DNA of 45,540 nucleotides from Acidobacteriota bacterium (lineage in GTDB: Bacteria > Actinomycetota > Acidimicrobiia > Acidimicrobiales > Palsa-688): the NCBI GenBank assembly GCA_028876385.1, contig JAGWSF010000006.1, positions 1 through 45,540 on the forward strand. Direction: 5' to 3'. Below are positions 16,552 to 25,655 of the stretch, one piece after another. The notes under the pieces are model-generated. The model was not told where the DNA came from. It did not search any database and saw only the letters and a list, made by a program, of their open reading frames with translations. Each line of letters opens with the position of its first letter. Positions within the stretch are counted from its first letter, which is position 1. The position numbers and the translations under genes were made by a program.

Positions 16552-18924
16552 GTGAGCACAGGTCTGGGTGCGCGCAGTGTGGGAGCGCGGGTCACACGGG
16601 TGGAGGACCGGCGCATCCTGGTCGGGCGGGGGCGCTACGTGGACGACGTGGTCCTGCCGGGCATGCTCCACGCCGTGTTCGTGCGCAGCCAGATCCCCCA
16701 CGGGGAGCTGCGCTCGGTCGATGTCCGCGAGGCCCGGCGGCTGCCCGGCGTCGTCGCCGTCTACACCGGTGAGGACATGCAGCGCCTCACCAAAGCGGCG
16801 TCGGTCGCGGTGGCCAGCGGGATGAACCTCATGCCCGGGATGAAGCTCCCCTCCTTCTTCCCGCTGGCCACCGACCGGGTCCGCCACGTCGGTGACCCCA
16901 TCGCCTTGGTGGTGGCCGAGTCCCGCTACGTCGCCGAGGACGCCGCCGAGCTGGTCATCGAGGACATCGAACCTCTGGAAGCCGTGGTGTCCTACTCCGA
17001 CGCTCTGGACCCCGCCAAACCGGCGCTGTTCGCCGACCTCGGTGACAATGTGAACATCCGGGCCGAGCTACCCCTCGGCGACATCGACGCGGCCTTCGCC
17101 AAGGCCGACCGGGTGGTCACCGCCGAGGTGGCCGTCCATCGCCACCAACCGGTCCCCATGGAATGCCGCGGGCTGGTCGCGGCCTGGGACCCCGAGCGGG
17201 CCGGTCTCACCATCCACGCGTCGACGCAGTCCCCCCACATGTACCGGTTGGTGCTGCCGGGCTACATCGACGTAGCGGCCGACCACATAAGGGTCCTGGC
17301 CGGTGACGTGGGCGGGGGCTTCGGGCTGAAGAACGGCATAAGCCGGGAGGACGTGGCGGTGGTCGCCGCCGCCATTGATCTGGGTCGTCCGGTGAAGTGG
17401 ACCGAGGATCGCATGGAGCACCTGGCCACGGCCGGCCAGGCCCGGGAGGAAACCGCCCAGCTCGAAGCGGCGGTCACCGCCGAGGGGGTGATCGTGGGGG
17501 TGCGCATGGACGTCAAGGTCAACATCGGGGCCTACCCGTGCGACCCCTTCCCCGGTTCGATGCAGGCCTTCAGCATCCCGGCCTTCTTCCAGGGCCCGTT
17601 GCGCCTCGAGGCGCTGGCCGCCACGTCCACGGCGGTGTACTCCAACAAGGCGACCTATGTCGCCTACCGGGGTCCCTGGGCCACCGGCGACTTCCTGCGG
17701 GAGCGGCTGCTCGACCTGGTGGCGCGGGAGATGGGGATCGACACCCTGGAGATCCGGAGGCGCAACTACGTGGTCCGCGACGAGCCGCCGCTGGCCATGC
17801 TCACCGGTCTGCCCTACGTGGGCGTGACCACCCAGGAGTCGGTCGAGCAGGCCGCCGAGATCGTCGACTGGACGGGCTTCCGGGCGCGCCAGGACGCCGC
17901 CCGCGCCGAGGGCCGGTACCTGGGCATCGGCATGGCGTCCTATCTGGAGGGGGCGCCCGGCCCCCGCCGACCGGGCGACACCGGCCCCGACATCATGGGG
18001 TTCGAGAGGGTGCGGGTCCGCGTCGAGACCGACGGCCGATTGGTGGTCATCACCCGTCAGCAGCCCCACGGGCAGGGCCACGAGACCACTCTCGCCCAAG
18101 TCGCGTCAGACGAGTTCGGCGTCCCGTTCGAGGACGTCACTGTCATATTCGGTGACACCGATCTCACCCCCGAGATGCTCGTGGGCACCGGTGGCAGCCG
18201 GGCCGCCACCATGGCCAACGGGGCGGTGCTGCACGCCTCGCGTCAGCTGCGCGACCGTGTCCTGTCGGCGGCGGCCGACCTGCTCGAGGCCAATCCCGCC
18301 GACCTGGAGCTGCGCGACGGGGTGATCAGCGTCAAGGGGACGCCGTCGATAGCCATGGCCCTCTCGGACCTGGCTCGCCAGGTCGCCGACGACCCGGAGC
18401 GATCCGGCCAGGAGGACGGGTCCGGTCTGGCCCTGGAGCTCACCTACGACGGCGGTCGCCAGGGATGGTCGGGGGGCACCCACTGCTGCATCGTGGAGGT
18501 GGACATCGACACGGGCAAGGTCACCTTCGAGCGCTACGTGGTGGTCGAGGACTGCGGGGTGGCGGTCAACCCGGCCATCGTCGAAGGGCAGATCAGGGGC
18601 GGGGTGGCCCAGGCCGTGGGGGCGGTGCTGCTCGAGCGGGCCGCCTACGACGAGGACGGGCAGTACCTGGCGTCCACGTTCATCGACTACCTGCTGCCCG
18701 ACGCCACGTCGGTGCCGCCCATGGAGATCCACCATGTGGTGTCCATCCCCGTCGATCCCGATGTCAATTTCCGGGGGGTGGGGGAGGGCGGCATGATCGT
18801 GGCCCCGGCCACCATCACCAACGCCATAGAGGACGCCCTGGCCCCCTTCGGGGTGCGCATCACCGAGCAGCACATACCGCCTTCGCGCATCCTCGAGCTG
18901 GTCGGGTCGGTTCCCGGCGCCTGA
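16552..18924 (+). CDS. molybdenum hydroxylase large subunit (xanthine dehydrogenase/CoxL-like)
   Basis: 790 residues from GTG 16552, chosen because GGAGG lies 5 nt upstream and the text then begins like the family (GARSVGARVTRVEDRR). ATG 16516 in the same frame has its purine run too close. The protein holds molybdopterin-cytosine-dinucleotide motifs GDVGGGFGLKN and the catalytic Glu in GVGEGGMIVAP. The active-site loop reads AYRGPWATG, not the AYRCSFR of true CO dehydrogenase, so it is a form II-like hydroxylase of unknown substrate. No gene for the 2Fe-2S small subunit or FAD subunit is adjacent, so partners must be elsewhere. Confidence 0.9.
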   Translation: MSTGLGARSVGARVTRVEDRRILVGRGRYVDDVVLPGMLHAVFVRSQIPHGELRSVDVREARRLPGVVAVYTGEDMQRLTKAASVAVASGMNLMPGMKLPSFFPLATDRVRHVGDPIALVVAESRYVAEDAAELVIEDIEPLEAVVSYSDALDPAKPALFADLGDNVNIRAELPLGDIDAAFAKADRVVTAEVAVHRHQPVPMECRGLVAAWDPERAGLTIHASTQSPHMYRLVLPGYIDVAADHIRVLAGDVGGGFGLKNGISREDVAVVAAAIDLGRPVKWTEDRMEHLATAGQAREETAQLEAAVTAEGVIVGVRMDVKVNIGAYPCDPFPGSMQAFSIPAFFQGPLRLEALAATSTAVYSNKATYVAYRGPWATGDFLRERLLDLVAREMGIDTLEIRRRNYVVRDEPPLAMLTGLPYVGVTTQESVEQAAEIVDWTGFRARQDAARAEGRYLGIGMASYLEGAPGPRRPGDTGPDIMGFERVRVRVETDGRLVVITRQQPHGQGHETTLAQVASDEFGVPFEDVTVIFGDTDLTPEMLVGTGGSRAATMANGAVLHASRQLRDRVLSAAADLLEANPADLELRDGVISVKGTPSIAMALSDLARQVADDPERSGQEDGSGLALELTYDGGRQGWSGGTHCCIVEVDIDTGKVTFERYVVVEDCGVAVNPAIVEGQIRGGVAQAVGAVLLERAAYDEDGQYLASTFIDYLLPDATSVPPMEIHHVVSIPVDPDVNFRGVGEGGMIVAPATITNAIEDALAPFGVRITEQHIPPSRILELVGSVPGA

Positions 18925-18931
18925 TCGCTAC

Positions 18932-18958
18932 GATCGAGCCGATCGAGCCGATCGAGCT
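18932..18958. repeat. three tandem 9-bp repeats
   Basis: GATCGAGCC, GATCGAGCC and GATCGAGCT follow each other in the 49-bp gap before the F420-type oxidoreductase gene and end just before its ribosome site. They lie where the 5' untranslated region would be. Function unknown. Confidence 0.75.
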
Positions 18959-18973
18959 GGGAGGGCAGCGCAG

Positions 18974-19957
18974 ATGGTCATGTTCGGGCTCCGCTACGAC
19001 CTGAGGAACCCCAGCTTCGCGGGAACGTCCAGCAGCGAACGGTTCGCGGCCGCCCTCGACATGGCCGGGTGGGCCGACGGGCTGGGTGGCCTCACCGTGT
19101 CCATCTCCGAGCACCACCGCTCCGACGACGGGTACCTGCCGTCGCCGGTGGTGCTGGCCGCCGCCATCGCCGGGCGCACCCGGCACATCCGGGTGGTGAT
19201 CGCCGCCCTGCTGGCGCCGCTGTACGACCCCATCCGTCTGGCCGAGGACCTGGCCGTGCTCGACGCCCTGTCGGCCGGTCGCGTCGATGTGATCCTGGGC
19301 GCCGGTTACGTGGCCGGGGAGTTCGAGATGTTCGGGGTGGACCTCGCCGAGCGGGCCGAGCGGCTGACCGAGACGGTCGAGACCCTGAGGAAGGCCTGGA
19401 CCGGGGAGGAGTTCGTCTTTCGCGGTCGGGCGGTGCGGGTGACCCCTCGGCCCCACCGCCCCGGCGGTCCCCCGCTGGTCCTGGGCGGCTCATCGGCGGC
19501 GGCGGCCCGCAGGGCGGCCCGCATCGGGGACGGGTTCCTGCCGGTGTCGGGCGAGTGGTGGCCGGCCTACCGCCAGGAGATGACGGCATTGGGCAAGCCC
19601 GACCCGGGGGAGTTCATGGACATGGGCGCCGGTGTCACCTACCTGGCGGGCGACGTCGAGGCCGCATGGGAGGAGTTGATGCCGTACTTCCTCCACGAGA
19701 GCAACGCCTACGCCGAGTGGCTCGAAGCGGCAGGGGAGCGGGGGCCCTACCGGCGGAGCACCCCCGAGGAGATACGTGTCGGCGGCCAGTACCGGGTGGT
19801 GACCCCGGCGCAGCAGGTGGAGGAACTGCGGGCGGCGGGGGACATGGCCTTCGCCCTTCTGCAGCCCATGGTCGGGGGCATCCCGCCGGCGCGGGCGTGG
19901 GAGTCGCTGAAGCTGTTCGAGCACGAGGTCCTCCCGGCCCTCCGCCCACCCGGCTAA
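18974..19957 (+). CDS. LLM-class F420-dependent oxidoreductase
   Basis: 327 residues with the luciferase-like barrel: SISEHHRSDDGYLPSP, RVVIAALLAPLYDPIRLAED, LSAGRVDVILGAGY and GPPLVLGGSSAAAARRAARI. The EHH motif after the third strand is typical of F420- and FMN-dependent members. The reaction is a hydride transfer on an unknown substrate. ATG 18974 follows GGGAGGG at a good distance. It probably shares a transcript with the molybdenum hydroxylase 49 bp upstream. The TAA stop at 19955-19957 almost touches the palindromic operator of the next gene. It is not closely alike the enzyme at 8385. Confidence 0.87.
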   Translation: MVMFGLRYDLRNPSFAGTSSSERFAAALDMAGWADGLGGLTVSISEHHRSDDGYLPSPVVLAAAIAGRTRHIRVVIAALLAPLYDPIRLAEDLAVLDALSAGRVDVILGAGYVAGEFEMFGVDLAERAERLTETVETLRKAWTGEEFVFRGRAVRVTPRPHRPGGPPLVLGGSSAAAARRAARIGDGFLPVSGEWWPAYRQEMTALGKPDPGEFMDMGAGVTYLAGDVEAAWEELMPYFLHESNAYAEWLEAAGERGPYRRSTPEEIRVGGQYRVVTPAQQVEELRAAGDMAFALLQPMVGGIPPARAWESLKLFEHEVLPALRPPG

Positions 19958-19958
19958 A

Positions 19959-19978
19959 TTTCGACGTCGATGTTGAAA
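19959..19978. promoter_or_regulatory. palindromic operator before the first 400-residue amidohydrolase
   Basis: TTTCGACGTCGATGTTGAAA equals its reverse complement at 16 of 20 positions and contains the full core RACRTCGAYGTY. It is AT-rich at both ends, unlike the surroundings, and lies 69 bp before GTG 20048. Closely related sites occur at 25600, 35051, 35170 and 39397. A likely TetR-family binding site; the TetR gene at 36125 is the local candidate. Confidence 0.6.
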
Positions 19979-20047
19979 TAAGGGTTACTATGGCGTGGTC
20001 ATCAGCGCCCTTCGGCCAGTTCGGCCGGGCCCACCGGAGGTTGAACC

Positions 20048-21250
20048 GTGACCCACGCCAAGGTGGATTTCCAAGTCTTCGACGCGGACAACCACATGTA
20101 CGAGACCGCCGACGCCTTCACCCGGTACCTGCCCAAGGCCTATGACGGTCTGATCAAGTACGTGCAGGTGAACGGCCGGGACAAGATCGCCGTGCGGGGC
20201 GTCATCTCGGAGTACATCCCCAACCCCACCTTCAGCGTGGTGGCCCGCCCCGGAGCCTGGGAGGAGTACTTCAAGAACGGCAACCCGGAGGGGAAGTCCA
20301 CCCGGGAGCTGATGGGCGAGCCGCTGCGCTCGCCCGACGCGTTCTTCGCCCCCGAGCCCCGCCTGGCGCTGATGGACGAACTGGGCATCGACCGGGCGCT
20401 CATGTGGCCCACCCTCGCCAGCCTGCTCGAGGACCGTTTGCGCATGGATCCGAAGGCGACCCACGCCGCCGTCCACGCCCTCAACCAGTGGATGCACGAG
20501 CAGTGGACCTTCGACTTCGCCGGGCGGATCTTCCCGACCCCGGTGATCACCCTGCCCATCGTCGCCGAGGCCATCCGGGAGCTCGAGTGGGTCGTCGAGC
20601 GGGGCGCCAAGATCATCCTCATCCGCCCCGCGCCGGTCCCCGGCTACGAGGGTTTCCGGTCGTTCGCGCTGCCCGAGTTCGACCCCTTCTGGGCGAAGGT
20701 CGTCGAGGCCGACGTCGTCGTCGGGTTGCACTCCTCCGACGACGGTCTGACCCGCTACTACAACATGTGGGAGGGCCGCCCCGACGGGGAGCACCTGCCC
20801 TTCGCCAACCCGTCGGCCTTCCTCGACATCCAGCACACCCAGAGCCGGGGCATCTTCGACACGGTGGCCTCGCTGATCGGCCACGGGCTGCTGTCCCGGT
20901 TCCCGCAGCTGCGCATCCTGCCCGTGGAGAACGGCTCGGGCTGGGTCCGGCCTCTCGTCGAGGCCCTCGGTCACTCCTACGCCAAGAGCCCGAGGCTCTA
21001 CGCCGAGGACCCCCTGATGGTGTTCCACCGCAACATCTGGATCCACCCCTTCCACGAGGAGGACCCGCGCGGTCTCATCGACCTAGTTGGCGTGGACCGG
21101 GTGGTGTTCGGCTCCGACTACCCCCACGCCGAGGGCATGTCCGATCCCCTCTCCTACGTCGACGAGCTGGCCGGCCTGCCCGGCGAAGCGGTGGCCCGGG
21201 TGATGGGGGGCAACCTGGCCGAGGTCATGAAGGTGGCGGTGCCCGCCTGA
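20048..21250 (+). CDS. amidohydrolase-family metal-dependent hydrolase, copy 1
   Basis: 400 residues of the Amidohydro_2 type TIM barrel (relatives include aminocarboxymuconate-semialdehyde decarboxylase). The N-terminal metal region reads DADNHMYE, a changed form of the usual HxH. Later conserved points are HSSDDG, ENGSGW and GSDYPH. It may hydrolyse or decarboxylate a ring-cleavage or carboxylic product; which one cannot be told. GTG 20048 has GGAGG 7 nt upstream. The gene at 28202 is a near-duplicate of the same length with no visible gaps. A palindromic operator lies upstream, so it probably belongs to the predicted TetR regulon. Confidence 0.86.
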   Translation: MTHAKVDFQVFDADNHMYETADAFTRYLPKAYDGLIKYVQVNGRDKIAVRGVISEYIPNPTFSVVARPGAWEEYFKNGNPEGKSTRELMGEPLRSPDAFFAPEPRLALMDELGIDRALMWPTLASLLEDRLRMDPKATHAAVHALNQWMHEQWTFDFAGRIFPTPVITLPIVAEAIRELEWVVERGAKIILIRPAPVPGYEGFRSFALPEFDPFWAKVVEADVVVGLHSSDDGLTRYYNMWEGRPDGEHLPFANPSAFLDIQHTQSRGIFDTVASLIGHGLLSRFPQLRILPVENGSGWVRPLVEALGHSYAKSPRLYAEDPLMVFHRNIWIHPFHEEDPRGLIDLVGVDRVVFGSDYPHAEGMSDPLSYVDELAGLPGEAVARVMGGNLAEVMKVAVPA

Positions 21251-21282
21251 CCCACCGTGGGGCCGGTCACCGGGCGACCCCG

Positions 21283-21310
21283 TTGATCACCGTGGGGGAC
21301 GTTCTATACT
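21283..21310 (+). promoter_or_regulatory. sigma-70-type promoter of the MFS transporter gene
   Basis: TTGATC (21283-21288) and TATACT (21305-21310) are separated by 16 bp. This is one of the best promoter matches in the window. It points to the MFS gene and its end runs into a perfect palindrome. Confidence 0.6.
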
Positions 21311-21326
21311 TTACGTACACGTAAAG
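21309..21326. promoter_or_regulatory. perfect palindrome over the MFS promoter
   Basis: CTTTACGTACACGTAAAG has two 8-bp arms in perfect inverted repeat around a 2-bp centre. It overlaps the end of the -10 and the expected transcription start, so a bound repressor would block the promoter. The sequence differs from the RACRTCGAYGTY sites, so a different regulator is expected. Confidence 0.65.
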
Positions 21327-21346
21327 GTTAGGACCAGCTCCCCACG

Positions 21347-23149
21347 GTGATGATGCCCTCCAGAACTGTCGACTCCGTCCCCGCCCATTCCGACCCGCCG
21401 GTAGCCGACCGCTACAAGTGGATCGCCCTGTCCAACACCACCCTCGGCATGGTGATGGCCTCCATCAACTCCTCCATCACCCTCATCGCCCTGCCCAACA
21501 TCTTCGACGGCATCCACCTCAACCCCCTCCTTCCGTCGAGCAGCGGCTACCTGCTGTGGATGCTCATGGGATTCATGGTGGTGACCGCCGTGCTGGTCGT
21601 CACGCTGGGCCGTATCGGCGACATATACGGCCGGGTGCGGCTCTACAACCTCGGGTTCGCGGTGTTCACCGTGTTCTCCATCCTCCTGTCCGTGACCTGG
21701 TGGAGCGGACCGGGGGCGGCCCTCTATCTGATCGCCATGCGCGTCGGCCAGGGCGTGGGCGCGGCGTGCCTCATGGCCAACTCGAGCGCCATCCTGACCG
21801 ACGCCTTCCCCGAGAACGAGCGGGGCATGGCCATCGGTATGAACGCCATCTCGGTGGTCGTCGGCTCGTTCATCGGGCTGGTCCTCGGCGGGGTGCTGGC
21901 CCCCATCGAATGGCACCTGGTGTTCCTGGTGTCGGTGCCGTTCGGGCTGTTCGGAACGGTCTGGGCCTACCTGAAGCTGCGCGATCAGGGGGCCCGCCGC
22001 CCGGCTCCCATCGACTGGTGGGGTAACGCCACTTTCGCGGTGGGCCTCGTCGCCGTCCTCGCCGGCATCACCTACGGGATCATGCCCTACGGGCACCACG
22101 TGATGGGCTGGACCAATCCCCGGGTGCTGGGCGCGCTGATCGGCGGGGTGGCCCTGCTCGGGCTGTTCGGCTTCATCGAGACCCGGGTCGCCCACCCGAT
22201 GTTCCAGCTCGAGCTGTTCCGTACCCGGGCCTTCAGCGCCGGCAACTTCGCCGGGTTCCTCGGCTCGCTCGGACGGGGCGGCCTGATGTTCCTGCTCATC
22301 TTGTGGTTGCAGGGCGTCTGGCTGCCCCTCCACGGCTACGACTTCACCCGGACACCGCTGTGGGCGGGTATCTACATGCTCCCCCTCACCGCCGGCATGC
22401 TCGTCGCCGCCCCCCTGTCCGGGGTGCTGTCGGACCGCTTCGGCGCCCGCCCGTTCGCCACCGCCGGCATGGCCGCCACCGGGGTGTGCTTCGTGCTGCT
22501 CACCTTTCTCCCGGTGGACTTCTCCTACCCGTGGTTCGCCCTGATCCTGCTGGTCATGGGCCTGGCCATGGGCATCTTCGCCGCGCCCAACCGGGCCGGC
22601 ATCATGAACAGCCTGCCTCCCGACCGTCGCGGCGCCGGAGCGGGTATGGCCACGACGTTCCAGAACTCGGCCCAGGTCCTTTCCATCGGGGTCTTCTTCA
22701 GCCTGATCATCGCCGGGCTGTCATCGTCGCTGCCGGGCCGGCTCTTCCACGGGCTGGTCGTCCACGGCGTGCCGGCCGCCACCGCCACCCAGGTTTCCCA
22801 CCTGCCTCCCGTCGCCAGCCTCTTCGCCGCTTTCCTCGGGTACAACCCCATGAAAAATTTGCTCGGCCCCACGCTCGGGCAGATCCCCCCGGCCCAAGCC
22901 ACCTTCGTGACCGGCCGCCGCTTCTTCCCTCAGCTGATCAGCGGGTCGTTCCAGACCGGCCTCCACGAGGCCTTCTACTTCGCCGCCGGAGCGTGCGTGC
23001 TCGCCGCCGTGGCCTCGTGGATGAGAGGAAAGAAGGTGGTGGGGCCGGCCGTCCGGTCCTCCGCCGCCGAGCCGGCCGGCGAGGAGGTCCTGGTCAGCTT
23101 CGAATCGCTGCTGCCCGTGGGCGTGACCGAGGACCCGTCGGGCGACTGA
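21347..23149 (+). CDS. MFS transporter, DHA2/EmrB-QacA type
   Basis: About 600 residues with roughly 14 hydrophobic segments, as in the drug:H+ antiporter-2 family. The loop-2 signature [14 protein letters not shown] and the late motif [21 protein letters not shown] are clear. A long hydrophilic stretch before the last helix (about residues 470-550) is common in this group. It probably exports a hydrophobic or anionic compound across the inner membrane with protons. GTG 21347, ATG 21350 and ATG 21353 are consecutive possible starts and none has a strong ribosome site. A good promoter with a perfect palindrome lies upstream, so inducible expression is likely; no regulator gene is adjacent. Confidence 0.88.
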   Translation: MMMPSRTVDSVPAHSDPPVADRYKWIALSNTTLGMVMASINSSITLIALPNIFDGIHLNPLLPSSSGYLLWMLMGFMVVTAVLVVTLGRIGDIYGRVRLYNLGFAVFTVFSILLSVTWWSGPGAALYLIAMRVGQGVGAACLMANSSAILTDAFPENERGMAIGMNAISVVVGSFIGLVLGGVLAPIEWHLVFLVSVPFGLFGTVWAYLKLRDQGARRPAPIDWWGNATFAVGLVAVLAGITYGIMPYGHHVMGWTNPRVLGALIGGVALLGLFGFIETRVAHPMFQLELFRTRAFSAGNFAGFLGSLGRGGLMFLLILWLQGVWLPLHGYDFTRTPLWAGIYMLPLTAGMLVAAPLSGVLSDRFGARPFATAGMAATGVCFVLLTFLPVDFSYPWFALILLVMGLAMGIFAAPNRAGIMNSLPPDRRGAGAGMATTFQNSAQVLSIGVFFSLIIAGLSSSLPGRLFHGLVVHGVPAATATQVSHLPPVASLFAAFLGYNPMKNLLGPTLGQIPPAQATFVTGRRFFPQLISGSFQTGLHEAFYFAAGACVLAAVASWMRGKKVVGPAVRSSAAEPAGEEVLVSFESLLPVGVTEDPSGD

Positions 23150-23158
23150 GCAACCCGC

Positions 23159-23176
23159 GGCCGGTCGTTCCCGGCC
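23159..23176. terminator. weak hairpin between convergent genes
   Basis: GGCCGG (23159-23164) and CCGGCC (23171-23176) can form a 6-bp stem with a 6-nt loop in the 33-bp gap between the MFS gene and the convergent hydrolase. No U tract on either strand. It may end both transcripts. Confidence 0.3.
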
Positions 23177-23182
23177 TCGGTG

Positions 23183-24937
23183 CTACCCCGACGCCTGGTC
23201 GTATATGGCGAGGGCCTCGGCGGCGACCCGCCCGGTGTCGCGTTCGAGTAGGTGGCGCCGGGTGACCAGCTGCGCCGCCCATCGCGAGACCTGGCGCGCG
23301 TAGTCGGCCCGGTCGGGGAGGCGCCGGCCGTCCTGGAGGGGTAGCCGGCTGCCGACGAACTCGTAGAGCACCGACGGGAGCGACTCGACCGGGCGCCTGG
23401 GGTTCCAGCCAGTGAAGGCCTGCACCGGGCAGGCCACCGCGGGCAGGCGGATCCCGGCGGTTTCGTTGCCGCCCTGATCCACGGCCGAGACCAACGCGAC
23501 AGCCGGGGGACCCCACTCGAGGGGCCAGGTGGTGCTGCGGGGATCGAGAGCCGGGGTCCACGGAAGGTGCTCGAGGTCGGGCAGCACGGCGTCGTGGAAG
23601 GTGCCGAGCACCTCCTCGCGGCTCACCGCGGTGGCGTCGGCGCGGCGGGGGACCGCGGAGGCCGGCGGCTCGACGCCGTCGACCACCCACGCCACGAGGC
23701 CCGCGAACAGGGCCCGCAGCAGCGGCCCGGGGTCCAGCCCGTGAACCGGGTTGGCCACCGGGAACAGCTCCTTCATGGGGATGGCCCCGAAGTGGTCGGT
23801 TCCGGCCAGCAGGTAGCACCGGCAGTCGGGGTCCTCGGGCCGGTCCTCACCGGTGAGGGGGTCCTGGTGCAGCAGCGCGCCGTCGCCGCGCCAGTACTCC
23901 CAGGAGCTGTTGGTGCACATCAGCTTGGGCGCCACTCCCCCCGCCCGGCTCGGGGCGAGCAGGCCCCCCGCGTCGTAGGGCGGCCCGTAGCCGGGCGAAA
24001 GGGGATGGGTGAGCGACGGCTGACCGAAACGCTGGTTGAACTCCCCCCGCCGGGCGCTGGCGATGTGGGCCAGCACCCCGTCGAAGACCGCCGCGCCGTT
24101 CTCGTCGGCGTTCATGCCGTCGTGGAGGAACTGGCGCAGGAAACGCCCCGACTGCGAGACGCCGTAGGCGAAGCGGCGGTCGTGTTCCCGGCCGAGCCAC
24201 GCCGCGAAGTCCCGGACGGCCATCAGCCCGGCGCCGACCACGGGGGCGAAGGCGCAGTTGTACAGCAGTTCGTACCAGTGGAACGCCTGGAACCCGCCTT
24301 CGAGGCGGACCGAGTCGGAGCCGTCGAAGTGCCAGGATTCCCGCTCCAGGACCCGGGCCGGTCCCATGGGGGTGGTGCGCACCGAGAGCTGGGCGTCGGC
24401 CTGGTCGCCCTCGACCGGGGGGTAGTCCCGGAAGCGGAACAGCGGCGAGGAATCCGACAGCCGGTGGCTGTCGAGCGGGGTGTCGGGGCGGAACTCGACG
24501 CGCATGCGCCCCGGACCGGGGGTGGCCACCGGGGCGTCGAGGCCCAGCCCTCCCGGCCCCCGCAGCACGTCCCACTGCCACCCGCACCACGCCACGGTCC
24601 AGCCCGACTCGAGGAGGAAGCCGTCGCCGGGCTCGGGAACCGCGGCCGGCTCCATCTGCAGGGGGGCGTCCAGGCTGAACGGGACGCCGCCCAGCCGCCC
24701 CCGGTTGGGTATGACGACGAGCAGCCGCCCGTTGCCGGCGCCGGGGGAGGGTCGCAGGATGCGCACGTCGGCCTCGTAGCGGACCAGGCCGTGTCCGTCG
24801 CGGGGGGCGAGGGACAGATCGACGATTCCCTGGTTGGCCCGGTGCTCGGGATCGGCGGCGAAGCGGGCCGTGCCCGTCACCCATTCGTAGCCCCGGTCCC
24901 CGTAGGCGACGGAGCTCAGGTCGACTGATTCGAGCAT
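23183..24937 (-). CDS. large alpha/beta hydrolase-domain protein
   Basis: 584 residues with no signal peptide. The N-terminal half is beta-rich (residues 1-230), followed by a hydrolase core with the nucleophile elbow YGVSQSGRFLRQFLHDG, where Ser in GVSQSG is the presumed nucleophile. The core also has KLMCTNSSWEYWRGDG and LLAGTDHFG, which may supply the His. The layout matches a poorly characterised family of alpha/beta hydrolase-domain proteins of about 500-600 residues. An esterase-type reaction is likely. The only signal near the start is GGAGGTGACCTCCG-type sequence just upstream on the minus strand. It is convergent with the MFS gene and codirectional with the cupin gene, 73 bp away. 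Confidence 0.8.
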   Translation of the reverse strand: MLESVDLSSVAYGDRGYEWVTGTARFAADPEHRANQGIVDLSLAPRDGHGLVRYEADVRILRPSPGAGNGRLLVVIPNRGRLGGVPFSLDAPLQMEPAAVPEPGDGFLLESGWTVAWCGWQWDVLRGPGGLGLDAPVATPGPGRMRVEFRPDTPLDSHRLSDSSPLFRFRDYPPVEGDQADAQLSVRTTPMGPARVLERESWHFDGSDSVRLEGGFQAFHWYELLYNCAFAPVVGAGLMAVRDFAAWLGREHDRRFAYGVSQSGRFLRQFLHDGMNADENGAAVFDGVLAHIASARRGEFNQRFGQPSLTHPLSPGYGPPYDAGGLLAPSRAGGVAPKLMCTNSSWEYWRGDGALLHQDPLTGEDRPEDPDCRCYLLAGTDHFGAIPMKELFPVANPVHGLDPGPLLRALFAGLVAWVVDGVEPPASAVPRRADATAVSREEVLGTFHDAVLPDLEHLPWTPALDPRSTTWPLEWGPPAVALVSAVDQGGNETAGIRLPAVACPVQAFTGWNPRRPVESLPSVLYEFVGSRLPLQDGRRLPDRADYARQVSRWAAQLVTRRHLLERDTGRVAAEALAIYDQASG

Positions 24938-25010
24938 CGGAGGTCACCTCCCCCCGGGGTCGCGCCGCGGGCCGGCCCGGCCCGGCGGTGGGCCGGCCGG
25001 GGCCGCACCC

Positions 25011-25517
25011 TCAGCGGGCGGGAGCCGCCAGGGCCGCCCACTGCGGGGCGAACTGGGCGGCGACCTCGTAGAGGCGGGCGTAGCGTTCGGTGGTCTCGGT
25101 GATCTGCATGTCGAACGAACGGGCGTGGCGGAACTCGAGTACCTCCACCCCCTCGGGACCGGCGCTGTACTGGTAGGGGGCGCCGTTCGGCACGAAGAAG
25201 CCGTCGCCGGCCTCGAGGGTCTGGTTGCCCATGACGGCACTGCCGGCGATCACGTAGTAGAGGCAGTCGGCGCTGTGGCTGTGGCGGGGCAGCGGGAAGT
25301 GCGGCTTGAACCAGGCGTACACCAGGCTGAAGCCTCCCTCCTCCTCGCTCTGGCGGTAGAGGACCTTCACCGTGGCGCCGGCGGACAAGCCTTCGCCGCC
25401 TTCGCGGTCGGGATGGACGAAGCCCGCGGGGAACTCCGGTACCGACATCATGTCGGTCTCCTCCAGATTGGGGGCGTCGGCCGCCCGGAATAGCGTGATG
25501 CCCTTGCGCTGGTTCAT
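25011..25517 (-). CDS. cupin-domain protein with reduced metal-site motifs
   Basis: 168 residues from ATG 25517, with GGGGAG 7 nt upstream; the frame is open further upstream but without cupin-like text. One cupin barrel is seen: PLPRHSHSADCLYYVIAG, then GDGFFVPNGAPYQYSAG. Only the HxH of motif 1 is kept. The usual Glu is replaced (SADC) and motif 2 has Tyr where the third His should be. It may bind metal weakly, or act as a binding or isomerase-type protein. It lies divergent from the P450 gene, with a palindromic operator between them, and may be co-regulated with it. Confidence 0.82.
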   Translation of the reverse strand: MNQRKGITLFRAADAPNLEETDMMSVPEFPAGFVHPDREGGEGLSAGATVKVLYRQSEEEGGFSLVYAWFKPHFPLPRHSHSADCLYYVIAGSAVMGNQTLEAGDGFFVPNGAPYQYSAGPEGVEVLEFRHARSFDMQITETTERYARLYEVAAQFAPQWAALAAPAR

Positions 25518-25599
25518 GCCCGCACTCCCCTCTGGTTCGGCGAAGGCGGTCACCCGCCTGCCCGCTCGATGGTAGGCCGTCCGGCCGGCCCGCCGGACA

Positions 25600-25619
25600 G
25601 GTTGACTTCGACGTCGGAA
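25600..25619. promoter_or_regulatory. palindromic operator between cupin and P450 genes
   Basis: GGTTGACTTCGACGTCGGAA matches the core RACRTCGAYGTY at 11 of 12 positions. It overlaps a possible -35 TTGACT (25602-25607) for the P450, with a weak -10 CACCAT 17 bp further. It lies 56 bp before the P450 start. Confidence 0.5.
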
Positions 25620-25655
25620 AATGCCACCATCGGGCGACCACCGGGGAGGGTGAAA

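Noticed and set aside
16552..18924. Aerobic CO dehydrogenase large subunit (coxL)
   Set aside because: The diagnostic AYRCSFR loop is absent (AYRGPWATG) and coxM/coxS are not adjacent.
25569..25655. Upstream in-frame starts for the P450 (GTG 25569 region and GTG 25650)
   Set aside because: The first would place the operator in the coding region; the second is 1 nt from the ribosome site. TTG 25656 fits better.
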